Source: a candidate division SR1 bacterium (GTDB lineage Bacteria > Patescibacteriota > Gracilibacteria > Absconditabacterales > Absconditicoccaceae). From it: a stretch of 64,000 nt of DNA. Of the stretch, positions 42,753 to 54,309 are shown one piece after another (the stretch's first letter is position 1; each line of letters starts with the position of its first letter). The translations under genes were made by a program, and so were the position numbers. A model generated the notes under the pieces. That model ran no database searches. It had not been told where the DNA came from and worked only from the letters and a program-made list of their open reading frames with translations. The stretch lies in the NCBI GenBank assembly GCA_026397475.1, contig JAPLUT010000002.1, positions 141,057 to 205,056 of the forward strand, read 5' to 3'.

Positions 42753-43315
42753 GTATTTTTTAGCGTAATTTCTATCTCTTCACAGATAGTATGATAAATA
42801 GTTTGATGACATTCTTGGATTCTTGGGGTATTATCAGAAGGAACGACCAAAGCAAAATCTACCATATCCTTTATTTTCCCACCTCATTTACCAAGAAGTG
42901 CTATTGTCACAATTCACTTATTCTTACACACCTCTATAGCCTTAATGACATTAAGAGAATTTCCACTAGTAGAGATACCAATAAAAACATCTCCAATAGT
43001 AGCCAATCACTCAACCTGCCTAGAAAACACATTTTCAAAACCATAATCATTTCAAACAGCAGTCAAATTAGAAGTATCAGTAGTAAGAGAGATTGCAGCA
43101 AGAGGACGTCTTTCTAGTTTATATCTTCCCATAAATTCAGCCGCCCAATGTTGAGCATCAGCTGCGCTTCAGCCATTTCCCGCTATCAGAACTTTTCATC
43201 AATTTTCAAAACAATGAATTAATATTTCAATAACCTTCTGCAAAAGTTCCTCATTAGTTTCAATAAATTGCTTTTTAATATCAGCCGATTCATGAAAATA
43301 TTTTTTTAGATCCAT
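42743..43315 (-). CDS. gmhA: Phosphoheptose isomerase (SIS domain)
   Basis: 190 residues. Converts sedoheptulose-7-phosphate to D-glycero-D-manno-heptose-7-phosphate. [20 protein letters not shown] (~46-65) and [21 protein letters not shown] with [20 protein letters not shown] are near-identical to GmhA consensus, including the Glu and His active-site region [16 protein letters not shown]. Several glycines are UGA. Ten bases of the following GT9 gene overlap its 3' end. The heptose kinase gene lies directly upstream, giving two consecutive pathway steps. Confidence 0.95.
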
Positions 43316-43333
43316 AGGAAAATATAAAAGAAA

Positions 43334-44257
43334 CTAAAGTCACAATTCCTTTGCGGTAACTGTGGAGGTACCAAACTTTTCTACGACTATTCCACTAGCT
43401 TTATTTGCTAATTTTACTGCATCTTCCAAAAGATATCAAGAATCAAGTCAATAAGTAAGTGCTGCTAGAAAAGTATCTCCAGCTCATGTGACATCGAAGA
43501 CGTTGTATTCTTCCAAAGAACGTACATGAGAAGTGTGTCAGGCAAAAGTAACAACGGAAGCTCACTTAGATCCTCTTGTAACAACAAGATTTGTCTTATA
43601 TTTTTTAGTAAAATCTGGTCAATATTTTTCTATATTTATATCCGTATTTTCCATTCCCTTATTCCCTATCATTTCACAGAATTCTTTAAAATTTGGTTTA
43701 ATAAGATACACTCACTGGAAAAAATCAATATGCTGAGGCTTAGTATCCACAAGTAGTTTACTTCAACATTCAGCTGAAAATTGCTTAATAGCATGTACAA
43801 GATCTATTGTTATCATTCATTTATTATAATCTGAAATCAAAACATATTCAGGCTTAGAAGCTTGCAAGATATCGGTGATTTGTTTAATATGATCGACATT
43901 CAAAGATATTTTACGTTCATAATCAACTCTCAAAAGCTGTTGTTGATATTGCGAATCTACAAATCTTTTTTTAGTAATTGTTGGAGCATCTCAAATGATA
44001 GGAATAAGATGTATTTGAGATTGTTGAGATAGCCTTTTAAGCTTTTCCCCGTTTTCATCATCCCCGATGACACTAATTAGATCTACAGATCACATTAAGC
44101 TTGAAATATTGTTTGCTACATTGGATGCTCATCCTAACTTCATTTCTTCTCTTTCTACACTAAGAAGCGGCATGGGAGATTCAGGGTTTTTTCTATCAGT
44201 ATTTCAAAAAATATACTCATCAATCATAGAATCTCATATAACCATTATTTTAGACAT
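43334..44257 (-). CDS. D-glycero-beta-D-manno-heptose-7-phosphate kinase (HldE N-terminal type)
   Basis: 307 residues, PfkB-family sugar kinase. KIMVIGDSMIDEYIFGNTDR at 3-22, LGGASNVANNISSLM (~42-56), ILQASKPEYVLISDYNKGMI, LLVDTKPQHIDFF, and the ATP/catalytic motif VFDVTGAGDTFLAALTYGL near 260. These match the RfaE domain I of HldE, which makes heptose-1,7-bisphosphate. The adenylyltransferase half of HldE (domain II) is absent; no separate copy and no GmhB phosphatase was recognised in the window. Translationally close to gmhA (18 bases). Confidence 0.88.
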
Positions 44258-44293
44258 TCGCAAAAGTAGAATATAAAACAATGTCAATACTAT

Positions 44294-45493
44294 TTATTTA
44301 AATTTTTTATTCAACAAGAAATATTCTATCGTTTGAATAACCTTTTCAGGACGTATTCCAGACATACATTTATTTTCATTATTACATACGAAATTTTTAT
44401 CTCTAAAGACACTAATACAAGGGCTACAGAACAAATTTAAGAAAAAAACCTTGTGTAATTCTGGATGAAATTTTGGACCATAAATAACAGGAGTCTCAGG
44501 ACCGAAAAAAGAGACCGTCGGTGTCTTGTACGCGATAGCAACATGTAATGGTCCAGAATCATTACTGACAAAAAGTTTAACAGATTTTACCATAACAAAA
44601 AACTGTTTCAAAGAATATAGACCAGCCACATTTAGTACTTTATTCTTATGTTTTAATTGATCATAAATACTACTAACATATTTTACATCAGAGATATCTC
44701 AAGTCATGAGAATCTTCTCTCATTTTTCTGACAAAGCATCAATAAGCTGGACATAATATCTTGCTGGCCATCTCCTTTCATAAGCAAGATCCGAAGCATT
44801 AACATTCACGCCTATACAATTATTAATATCGGGGGCATCATCGAATACCTTACGTTCATCAAGGAGCGTATAAGAAGGAGGAATAAGATCATAAGAGATA
44901 TCCTCGATTCAAAGCAATTTTAATGGCAAAGAAAAAATTTCTGTAATATGTTTACTTTCATGATATATAGCAGTAAAATCATAAAGTTTATCTTTAGTTT
45001 TTCCAATAATTTTAAATCAAATACTATATTTAGGATTAATCAAAAACGTCAAAGTTGCGGTATAATAAGAAATTACTTCAAAATCTATAACCAGATCATA
45101 ATGTTCTTTTATTAGTTTAAGAGGCACCAAACAAAAATCCTTTATTGCATTAAGCATTCATCAAGTATTAAGAGAATATACTTTGTCGAAAATAGAAGCG
45201 TCATAAATAGTATGTAATCATTTTTTAGTAAGAAAATGAACTTTTACTCAAGGATATTTTTTTTTAAGGTTATTAACAACAGGAGAAAGCAAAAGAACGC
45301 TTCATATGCCCCACAATTTAATCAAAAGAATCTTTTTCGGATGAATAGAATGCACATCTTGCATTTTTCTTTCTTTTCTTAAAATTTTTTTAATCAAAAA
45401 AAGGATTCGACTTGCTGGTTTTCCCACAATTCTGTCAAGATATCTAAGCATACTAGTATTCATAATACTGATACCAGGTATATATCTTTTCAT
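44294..45493 (-). CDS. Family 9 glycosyltransferase (heptosyltransferase-like)
   Basis: 399 residues. PKKILLIKLWGIGSVLLLSPVVNNL at ~53, GVNVNASDLAYERRWPARYYVQL and KLFVSNDSGPLHVAIAYKTPTVSFFGPETP give the GT9 signature. C-terminal cysteines (LFCSPCISVF; FVCNNENKCM) form a four-Cys cluster also seen in some GT9 proteins. About 50 residues precede the catalytic start. It follows the radical SAM gene by 25 bases. Second GT9 enzyme of the locus, presumably acting on an adjacent heptose-like residue. Confidence 0.87.
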
Positions 45494-45518
45494 TGTCAGA
45501 CTGAAAAAATAAAATGAG

Positions 45519-46904
45519 CTATTTCCAAAAAGTATTTTTCATTAATAGTCGAGCATTATTAAGATTCCCCACAAATTCAGTCCATGAAGTCATTTTTCTT
45601 AATCTTTTCCAAAGGTATGAGGGCCTAAGATAGAATTCACGTATAGCTAATTTTCTCAATGTCTCAATCTGTTTTCTCGTCATATGGGTTGATCACATAA
45701 CGATAGTATCTCCAGATTGATCCATGCTTTCAATACTATTATCTATCAATCACTTTTGTTTCGCTTCATCGCGAAGATCTGTTCAATATCTTGGTACAGC
45801 AAAATTAAAAGATGCGACATCTAAATCCAGCTCTTTAGAAAATTTAATTGTCTCCATAGCCATATCAAAGGTTTCATCAGGAAGTCCAAGAATAAATGTT
45901 CATAAAAGATTTATGCCCACCTCTTGAGCGGTTTTTATTCAACGTCTAATTATATCCAAAGTATATCATTTCCCATAAGTTTTAAGAATATATTCACTAC
46001 CAGACTCTACACCAAATCGAAGCGTATGGCATCCTGCATTTTTCATAAGTTGCATGGTTTCTTTATCCAAAACATCTACACGAGAAAACCCAAACCAACC
46101 AAAATTATATTTTTTATCAATCATAATATGCATCAATTGCTTGAAATTTTCTTTATTGATACCTAATGTTTGATCCAAGAAAAGGATATCTCTGACTCAC
46201 AATTTTTTAAGTTGATCTAATTCCTTTACCATTTCCTCTATTGTTCTCTCTTGATATCATAATTTCGACATAATACAGAAAGAACATTTGAAGGGACATC
46301 CATAGGTCATAATTGTAGTAGCAAAAGGATACTTTCTTACAAATGGCATTCTATATTTTTTGCTAATAAACATTTCATGGGCAGGGGTATTAACAGAAAA
46401 ATATCTGTCCTTGCGTTCAGGATATTTTTTAATTTCACCTCATTTTCTAATCATAAGAGCCTTTATTTTATCTTCTTCTCATCTAAGATAATGATATACT
46501 CATGTGCCTATAAAATTAGTAATCACTCATGTTAATTTTGGAAATTCATTCATAAATCTTTCAGCTTCCGTAATAAGAACATCTCATGTTAGAAAAACTT
46601 CAGTATCTTTTTCTAGCAATTCTTTTAAAAACAACCTATCTTCCTCTAAAGAAACAGATCATATGAGTCAAATGACAACATCTGGTGAGTATTCATCAAT
46701 TTCCTTAAGTATTTGCTTCGGTGATTTTTTATCAACGATACCATCAATCAATTTCAGATCAAACTCTCAGGTATTAAATATTCATGATTGCATAACCAAA
46801 TCTATAGGTGCTGCCAAATAATCACCTTTAGACACTTTAGAACAGTAATATTCTCTTATGTAAAGCTTTGTACCTGGGAAATGGAGGAAAAGTATTTTTT
46901 TCAT
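45519..46904 (-). CDS. B12-binding radical SAM protein
   Basis: 461 residues. N-terminal Rossmann-like cobalamin-binding domain (KKILFLHFPGTKLYIREYY; VVIGLIGSVSLEEDRLFLKE; FLTGDVLITEAERF). The radical SAM domain has the cluster motif MTYGCPFKCSFCIMSKLGYQ (CxxxCxxC near residue 200), then LDQTLGINKENFKQLM, LRFGVESGSEYILKTYGKGY and LLGTFILGLPDETFDMAM. The B12-binding variant usually performs methylations or C-C bond chemistry on unactivated carbons. In a glycan locus it might modify a sugar or the lipid carrier. No DxHxxG cobalamin ligand was obvious. Confidence 0.85.
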
Positions 46905-46922
46905 AACATACAATGTAATAAA

Positions 46923-47786
46923 TTAAAAAGGTTTTTGAAGAATCCATAATTTTTCACCAAATTTCATAGTAAAATTATGATTTTTAAGTGACTTAGGAAG
47001 TATAAAATTAATAAATTTTATAAGATATGAGATTATTGGTAATTTGTATACCTTAGATTGTCAGAATAAATAAGCAAAATTTATTTTTTTTATTCAAACG
47101 CAATTATATATTAGATTATATCAATTATTTTGAGAAAGGCTAAGTATGCTCTTATCTGTAAAATAATACAAATGTTCTAGCTTAAACTGCATTCGGTATT
47201 TTTTCATTAATTTTCTAGAAAAACTACCGGCATCAGGAGACAAAACAACAAGGATCCCACCAGGATTTAAAAAGCTTTTTACCTGATGTAAGGTTTTTGA
47301 TGGATCAAATACATGCTCCAACAAATCAGTCATTATAATAACATCAAATTTATCTTTTATATTAAAGTCATCTATCGAAGAATTAAAAACCTTATGCTCT
47401 CAGAAAAGAGATTGCGCTTTTTTAACTGCTTCTTTTGAGATATCAACTCCATACACATCAAATCATTTTTTTTCTGCTATATCCATAAAAAATCCAGTAG
47501 CGCATCATATATCCAAAAGTTTTCATTCTTTTTTATATTTTTTAATTTTATCTATTATCCAAGAAAAAGTAGCCTGCTTCATTCTTTTAACATTTTCGTA
47601 ATTATCTTTAATTCCCCGCGATCAATAATAATCGCCATTATAGATCATATCCAATGTTTTCAAATCCGGTTGAGGATAAAGAAATTCTAGTCAGCAATCA
47701 TGACAACCATAGACTGTGTAGGCAGAATTCTCCTTTAATGAAAACAAGGGATCTACTTTATTTGATGCACATGCAATACAATTCAT
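46923..47786 (-). CDS. SAM-dependent methyltransferase with N-terminal zinc ribbon
   Basis: 287 residues. Two CxxC pairs in the first ~35 residues (NCIACASNK; YGCHDCGLEF) form a putative zinc ribbon. A class I methyltransferase core follows: KLLDIGCATGFFMDIAEKKG, VYGVDISKEAV, VIIMTDLLEHVFDPSKTLHQ and GILVVLSPDAGS. This architecture is common in surface-glycan clusters as a sugar C- or O-methyltransferase. Its ATG overlaps the GtrA stop upstream by one base. Confidence 0.85.
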
Positions 47787-48196
47787 TATTCGTTTTTATA
47801 AAAAGTAAAGAAATGATTCATAATAAAATTCCAGATAAATATAATTCATTTATTAAATACAGAGACATAGATATAGTAGAATCATCATTTACTAACAAGC
47901 AATCGAAGCAAAAACAGATCTAATACCAATCCAATTCATTGAAACACTACAAACAAAAACAATTGTTTAGTATGTTTTTTGGTAGTATTTTTAAAAGTAA
48001 TTTTCTTTTGGAAGATAAATCAAACGACAACAGAGATAATAAATGCCAATATAGCAGACACAATATAATATATCCCCGTAACGTGAGTAAAAAACCAGAG
48101 AAAAAAAACGTTAATACCTGCACCAAGACCACCTATTAGAGTATATCTAATAAACTTTCTAAGTAATATTCAATCTTTAAGACTTTTTATATTCAT
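47786..48196 (-). CDS. GtrA-family membrane protein
   Basis: 136 residues, four helices: KFIRYTLIGGLGAGINVFFLWFF, YYIVSAILAFIISVVVGFIFQKKITFK (the Phe-x-Asn/Gln-x-x-x-Thr-Phe end of helix 2), and two further helices. Third GtrA protein of the locus. It overlaps the membrane glycosyltransferase-like gene upstream by 20 bases and the methyltransferase downstream by one, so all are translated as a chain. Confidence 0.83.
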
Positions 48197-49604
48197 GGGC
48201 AACATATACGATAGAGCATATAAAATATATCAAAAACAGAATTATACTCACAGGATACCTTGTAAAAGCAAAATGCGTCAATAATCAAAGACCAAGATTA
48301 GCATAAAGAATAAAGAGAAAAATAGCAAGAAGAGAAAAAATAACAATAGCAAAAATCCGATACTGTTTAAATTTTTTATATCAAAAGAAGAATAGTAATG
48401 AAGAAACTAAAAATAACCAAAATAATAATAAATAATCAGGATGATAGAACATTTGTTGAAATGGAGCAATAAACACTCCAGGAGTAGAAACATTTACAAA
48501 AAACGAATCAAGTAACTTGGCATTTACCTGAGTTCATCATGTATTAATGAGAGATCAAGTTGGATAAAAGCTAAAAATAATTTTATTAATTATATACCCA
48601 AGAATAACAGGGATTAAAGGGAAGAGTTGATACCTAAGTTCTTTAATTCTTCCTTTTTTTAATATATGATAAGAAACTATAATTGTCAAAAATGTAATTC
48701 ATGTAAGCATTACTCCCTCATTTCTTACAACACTGGAAATAAATCAAATAAGGACTATCGGTAAAAGGATTTTTGTGTTTCATCAATAATCTTTCTCTAA
48801 ATGGAATAATTGATCAATGAGGTAAAAAACAAACATGAAAAGGAATACTCACGCAGGAAAGTTTCGATACGCTCACACCCCATGGATAAAGACAAAGGGA
48901 AGAGAACTAAATAGATATAATGACAATGCCGCAATAAAAATATTGGTCTTTCTTAAAAAAATTCCGAACAGTAATAAAAGAGCAAAACAATACATCAATG
49001 AAGAAATGATATTTGACAATCAATTTACAAATCATCCATAAGGCAACAAAAAATACGTATCTAAAATACCCGCAAACGGATATCTACCATAATTGGTTCC
49101 AAAATATTCAGGATTTGTTTTATCTAAGACCAAATTTAAGTTAGTAGAAAAAACCTTCGTTTTTAAATCCCACTCATTAACAGCATCATCATCAAATGTA
49201 GGCATATTCGTATTAATAGAAAACACCATAATTATCTTTACAAAAGCGTAGATCAAAACTCAACATATAACAATCTTTTTTCGCAATTTCAAAGAGTTAA
49301 ATTGTTTTCATATGTCGATAAAATTAGATTTAATAGAAACAATTATTTCTTGAATATATCATGATATTTTAATGCTCTTGTATATAAATATTGCAAGCAA
49401 ACAGCAAAAAGTAAGAATAGGGAACAATAATGATAAATGATTTAATCAGACTCCTTGTAAAAACAATTCAAGCAAGAAAACAGAAAGCGCACAAACAAAT
49501 CATACCACTATTTGTTCAAAAACATTAAGATATTTGTGTTGATTACAAAGTCGTAAAAAAAGAAGTCAACTAGCAAGAGCCAAAAAAATGGGAAGCATAA
49601 TCAT
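48177..49604 (-). CDS. Polytopic membrane protein, probable GT-C-type glycosyltransferase
   Basis: 475 residues with about 11 helices. After helix 4, TNMPTFDDDAVNEWDLKTKVFS and then NTNYGRYPFAGILDTYFLLPYG-type sequence form a large outside loop with an acidic cluster (FDDDAVNEWDLK), typical for GT-C enzymes of the GT39 kind. It ends in VAHEYKKS with TAA, overlapping the GtrA start. Together with GtrA it is probably part of a lipid-carrier-dependent glycosylation step. Confidence 0.65.
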
Positions 49605-49683
49605 GTACTATTTTTTTAAAATATAAATTTTTTTATTGAAGAGTTTAGCAACGTTATTTTTAAGTGTTTTGTAAACAAAAAAT

Positions 49684-50733
49684 CTATTTTGATAATAACT
49701 TATAAATTTTCGCATAAGGCTGCCAGACAACTTCTTCTTGCACCGAAAATACAAAATTGCCCCAAGTCAATAATCCACCACTATATACGGGATCTACAAA
49801 CCCAAATGGACTGTTTGCTCAATACGGATTATAAAAGAAGATATAATCTACTCAAGTCAGTGCATTAAATTTTACATCAGGATAAATATGGTATCTTCCC
49901 TCAAAATCAAAAGGATAGGGGGCAATAAAGGATCATGGAGATCATTTAGGAACCTTAGTTTTTATAAAATCCAAAAACTGATAAAAATCAGAGCTTCTAC
50001 CCATTCTACCATTTTGCATAATATTAGTAGCAGACATATTTTGTTTATATATTTTTATTTGATTATTCGTACTAAAAAAATCAAGGAATACCCAAAAGAA
50101 AACAAGCACGCCAGCGCCAAAGTAAATTGCCATTTCTTTATTTTTATGACTTGAACTAAGGAGATATAAAACTAAAGACAAAATTAATAGAACACATATC
50201 CATGGGAAAAAATATTGATTGATATAGTATCAATTTCGCATAGGTCATTCAAGAAAATTAATTGTTCTGGGATTATATTCCTTATATTCCAATGCCTGTC
50301 TAACTCCGTTTCCAAAATTTTCAAAAAAAGACAATGCCCCCACTTGCGGGACAAACTGATTTCAATCGACATTTCATTGAACAATAATGACTAATTGTGC
50401 ATCTTTAGGCACCTGAGAATAGTATTGAAATTTAGAAAAAGAGAACTGTTGATCAAGAGTAGTTAGTCAATTTATCTGAACCGTATCAGCAGGAATTATT
50501 TGCTGTCAAATCACAAAACCATATCCTATGACACCATTCCCTTGTAATGTTCACTTAAGAGAAATATAATCACGTCAGGCAACAAGACCAATCACAGCCA
50601 CACACTGTGAGGTACAAGAGAAATTAATATTCCCATCAAGTTCTTGAAATTGAGAAAAGCCTTGTTGTTGGTAAGCCGCAAAACTTGGGAATGTGGTGAA
50701 TGCAAGAAGCAATAACAATCGTTTGAGTTTCAT
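49684..50733 (-). CDS. Membrane-anchored extracytoplasmic protein of the glycan locus
   Basis: 349 residues. Signal peptide (KLKRLLLLLAFTTFPSFAAY), an N-terminal beta-rich segment to ~160 with one Cys pair (FSCTSQCVAVIG), then two membrane helices (WICVLLILSLVLYLLSS; IYFGAGVLVFFWVFLDFF) and a C-terminal soluble part (GRYHIYPDVKFNALTGVDYIFFYNPYG). This layout resembles some glycan-chain or sortase-linked accessory proteins, but I recognise no family. First gene of the minus-strand half of the locus. The gap to the exonuclease gene upstream is 108 bases. Confidence 0.65.
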
Positions 50734-50841
50734 AGAGCATCTACATAAGTAAAATCAATACCTTGGTGATAAATATTTATGACATATTTACAAGAATTTT
50801 TATAATATAGCACTACCGTTTTGGTGCATATAAGATATAAA

Positions 50842-51729
50842 TTAAAACAATCCTATTTGTACAGGATTTTGTAACTTTTTTTTAAGTTCATCTAGAGTCT
50901 TTTCAAAAGAGTTGAAGTGATGTTCACCTATTAATACTTGTTTATACTTTGGAAAATCCAAAGAAAGTGTAAAATTTTCAATCTGAGTATCTTCTATCTC
51001 CGTAATGGATTTCAATTCTATCAGTCCCCTACTCAAGTATGCATCTTCTTTTCCATCAATAAGTTTTTGTTTGATATCTCAAGTAATTTCATCAATATGC
51101 GTATATATATTATCAATAGTCTGATATTTTTGGATGAGATCAGATGCTTTTTTAGGTCAAATTCATACTATTCATTTGATATTATCAGCACTATCCCCCA
51201 CCAAAGCAAGATACTCCAAAATATGTATCGGCTCAAATCAATATTCTTTTATGAATACTTCTGGTGTGGTTGTAAGTCATTTCATTGAATCAACACAAGA
51301 GATATTAGTATCCAGAAGATATTTTAAATCTTTATCTCATGAATAAATATCAATCATTACATTCTTGTCTTCCTTATATTTCATAGCCAAAGTATAGATA
51401 ATATCATCTGCCTCATATCATGGCACAATTAAACTAGGAATTCATAATTCTGCAACAATAGCCTTAGTGATAGGGATTTGATGTTTAAAGTCATCATCCA
51501 TTTTTTTGCGATTAGCCTTATACTCTGGATATTCTTCATGCCTAAATGTTTTTACCGGAGAATCCCAAGTGATAACGAAATAATTAGGTCTTTCTTGGAA
51601 AATTTTCATCAACATACGGAAAAAACCGTAGACAACATTCACATTATGCCCATCCTTATCAGCCATATGTGGAAAAGCATAATATGCTCTATAAAGAAAA
51701 CTCGATCCATCGATAAGAAAAAACTTCAT
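50842..51729 (-). CDS. 5'-3' exonuclease (PolA N-terminal-domain type, stand-alone)
   Basis: 295 residues. FFLIDGSSFLYRAYYAFPHM at 3-22 (first Asp ligand), FVITWDSPVKTFRHEEYPEYKANRKKM, GIPSLIVPGYEADDIIYTLA (ADD metal ligands), VMIDIYSGDKDLKYLL, and the helix-hairpin-helix ALVGDSADNIKGIVGIGPKKAS. These are all the flap endonuclease signatures of the polymerase I N-terminal domain. The polymerase and proofreading domains are missing, so this is the separate exonuclease used for RNA-primer removal. UGA encodes Gly in GIPSL and SADNIKG. Divergent from tsaE. Confidence 0.9.
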
Positions 51730-51816
51730 GCGAGAATTAAGCGAATAAATGTTGATATGTATAGAATTTTCGATATAAAATACAAGTCATCTACGCTTTT
51801 AACAAGTAAAAAACAT

Positions 51817-52209
51817 ATGCACAAAATAAGCACACCAGAAGAGATGTTAAACTATTGAAAAGAGCTTGCAAAAAAGCACAAGATTTTGTTATTGCATGGA
51901 GAATTGGGAGCAGGGAAGACATTATTGACGAAAGGGTTTGCACAAGGATTAGGACTAAATCATACCGCAGTACAAAGCCCAACATACGCATATTTGCATA
52001 CATATGAATGAAAACTTCTCCACATCGATATGTATAGAATAAAAGAATATAATGAACTCATAGAAAAAGGGATTATTGATCAAATCAATGAATTTGAATG
52101 TATCATCATCGAACGACCAAAATTTATAGACCAACTCCCCTTCAAAGATCCAACGATACTCCACATAAAAAAAATTTCTGAAAACGAAAGAAGTATAGAA
52201 ACAAAATAA
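51817..52209 (+). CDS. tsaE: tRNA t6A synthesis ATPase TsaE
   Basis: 130 residues. Walker A LHGELGAGKTLLTKGFAQGLG (~26-46), SPTYAYLHTY with the conserved TPTF/SPTY motif, and LLHIDMYRI (Walker B). TsaE works with TsaB/TsaD to put threonylcarbamoyl on A37 of ANN-reading tRNAs. The C-terminal CIIIERPKFIDQLP replaces the common IEWPE; the tail is short. UGA codes for Gly in LNYGKELA. It stands alone, divergent from the exonuclease. Confidence 0.88.
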
Positions 52210-52235
52210 TAGATACTTACATTAAACCAGAATTA

Positions 52236-52272
52236 AAAAAACATCAACCTATATGCTAGGCTGACGTTTTTC
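52236..52272. terminator. Bidirectional terminator between tsaE and the Thr-Gly-rich protein gene
   Basis: 11-bp imperfect stem ACATCAACCTA/TAGGCTGACGT (two mismatches) with an A-run before and T-run after, so it could serve both converging genes. Confidence 0.7.
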
Positions 52273-52290
52273 TATTTGAATTAAATAGTA

Positions 52291-54159
52291 TTATAAACTA
52301 ATTTTATATTCTTCTAAACTTTTCTTAAACTGATTTACATAATAACTAGAAAGATTCTGTCTACAGTTATTATCATCATCTCTTAAAAGTTTTAAAACGA
52401 TTAAGAAGTTATTAAACTTTTTAGTGATTTCATCCATATTTGCAGGAGTTAAAGAATAATTATGGATAATCTTATCAAGGACAAAAAGAGTAAAAGCATT
52501 AACCAATGTTTTTATCTGTGTACTCTTAAAACTCGGCATTTGAAGAGTAAATATAGTATTTCTAATTTTAAGCTCCACAGGAGTATAACTAAGTCAAGCT
52601 TTACATATATTAAACTTATCTATTTCATTTTTTAATGTGCTACCAAGAGTAGTCAAACTTCAACTTAGCACAACAGCGCTAGTCCAAGGAACAAAGTAGA
52701 TATGAGAAACAACCATTCAAGAAGTTGTTCGTAAAACATCTCCCGTCAATAGTCTACTATTTCCCGCTCTATCAAAAGTATTCAAATGAAATGTATAGAT
52801 CTGAGATCTTTCTATTCATGAAAAGTTAAGCTGATGAGCAGTTAAGTAACTAGGATTTGCACCTGTGACAAGAGTTCATCAAGCTTTTATATAATCAAAA
52901 GTATATCTTATAGATTCAGATCAGGTGAAATTCAAATATACTCATGATGCATATCCACTAAACAGCAATCCAGCAACTACCGGTCTCGTCATATCCAAGA
53001 CAAGCGCAGAGGTATACACAAGCAATCCCGTATTTCATGCGCGGTCAGCATAAGGTATTGTCGCTACGACAGGACCTTCTGTATATAATGACGTAAGATT
53101 TCGAGTATACGTATATACCAATCACGATATACTTGAACTGGTAGCTATTTTGTTAGATCACAAAGTTATTTCTAATCACGTAAGTTCTTTATTAGCAATA
53201 AAGCTTAATACAACACCCCCGCTCACATTAATATATCCCGTACTAGATCAACTAGAAAGCAATGTTATTCCGGTCAAAGTAGGAGTTTGATTATCTATAG
53301 TAAATGGTGATGTTTCATAGACTCAAGATTGATTTTGCGAAAATAATCTTAGCTTATATCAAGTAAAAAAGCGAGAATATGTTCCTGAATATGTTCAAGA
53401 ATATACGGTAAAATTTCCTGCGCCTGTATTACCATAAATAGTATAGAATCAAGAATGTTGAAAATTATAAAGCCTACTGGAATCAAAATTATATCAAGTA
53501 GCTCAAGAAGAAATTGCAGATAGATTAACTCGTTGATTATTGTGATCTCGAAGCTGAAGAGATAATCCAGAGACACAATCAGATCATGAATACGACCAAG
53601 TTATAGGAAATATATTACTGACAAAAGATCACGATAAAGGACCATTCCAAACGATATCCCCGGATTCACAAATTCCATTTCATCACGTAAGAACATTCCC
53701 GGTTTCAATTTCTTCATCACAAACAATAGTTTCTCATGTTCGATACCCTCATGTAAGATATCATCAAGTTGTATATCATTCGCCAAGTACTTGTCCTGTA
53801 AGCTCACATCACGTTAGGATCTCATCTATTCGAATTTCTCATGTCAATACCCCAGACTCATCCAAAGCACCTCCTGTTCGATATCATGGGATAGTAATAC
53901 ATCCGGTCAACTCTCATCAAGTAAGTTCCTGTCCCGTAAGATATCATCCCGTTTCATATTCTCAAGTATAATATGATCATGTCGTCACACATCCTGTTGC
54001 AAGTTGTGCAAAAGTTGAAGTATTTGCATACTCCAAAGCAGAAAAACCAAGCAATAAGAGAAATACTTTCACAACAGCAAATCCACCAAATAAGCCAAAA
54101 AGATATTTCTTATGGTGATGTTTAATATGGTGATGTACATGAGAGAAAACGTTTTTCAT
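52291..54159 (-). CDS. Large Thr-Gly-rich surface protein
   Basis: 622 residues. A His/Lys-rich start (HVHHHIKHHHKKY) precedes one membrane helix (LFGLFGGFAVVKVFLLLLGF). Residues ~60-185 carry repeated short units of the form x-(L/Y)-T-G, such as ELTGGELTGC, YLTGQ and YTTGGYLTGGYRTGE. A long beta-rich part then follows with TG and SG every 6-10 residues, and a bacterial Ig-like pattern (TIPYADRAGNTG; TFDRAGNSRLLTG). The last ~110 residues are helical. About half of the glycines in the repeat are UGA. The ATG at 54159 was chosen; an upstream GTG at 54207 is possible but overlaps the promoter. Probable cell-surface or adhesion role. Confidence 0.7.
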
Positions 54160-54196
54160 TAATTGATACAATAAGGATAAAATGTACTTATATGTA

Positions 54197-54225
54197 AGTA
54201 TACTCACAAATGCTCAAAAAAGCAA
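54197..54225 (-). promoter_or_regulatory. Promoter of the Thr-Gly-rich surface protein
   Basis: Minus strand: TTGCTT, 17-base spacer, TATACT, with TTTGTGAG directly before the -10. Almost identical to the promoter of the unclassified RNA at 4450-4477. Confidence 0.65.
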
Positions 54226-54243
54226 ATTTTATAACAGAAAATT

Positions 54244-54275
54244 AAAAAAAAATCTCGATTAACTAGAACCGAGAC
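54244..54275 (-). terminator. Terminator of the SLH-domain gene
   Basis: Minus strand: stem TCTCG/CGAGA extended by AA/TT pairs, followed by a nine-T run. Confidence 0.75.
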
Positions 54276-54309
54276 TTAATCAATAAAGTTAAGAAGAGAT
54301 AGCCACGTA

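Noticed and set aside
48177..48196. Fusion of the membrane glycosyltransferase-like protein with GtrA.
   Set aside because: The first frame ends in TAA at 48177-48179 and GtrA starts at its own ATG (48196) in a different frame; they overlap but are separate.
53600..53995. CRISPR-like array from regularly spaced similar short units (GATATC, CATCAAGTT).
   Set aside because: The units are not identical, spacing is irregular, and the stretch is one open frame encoding Thr-Gly repeats.
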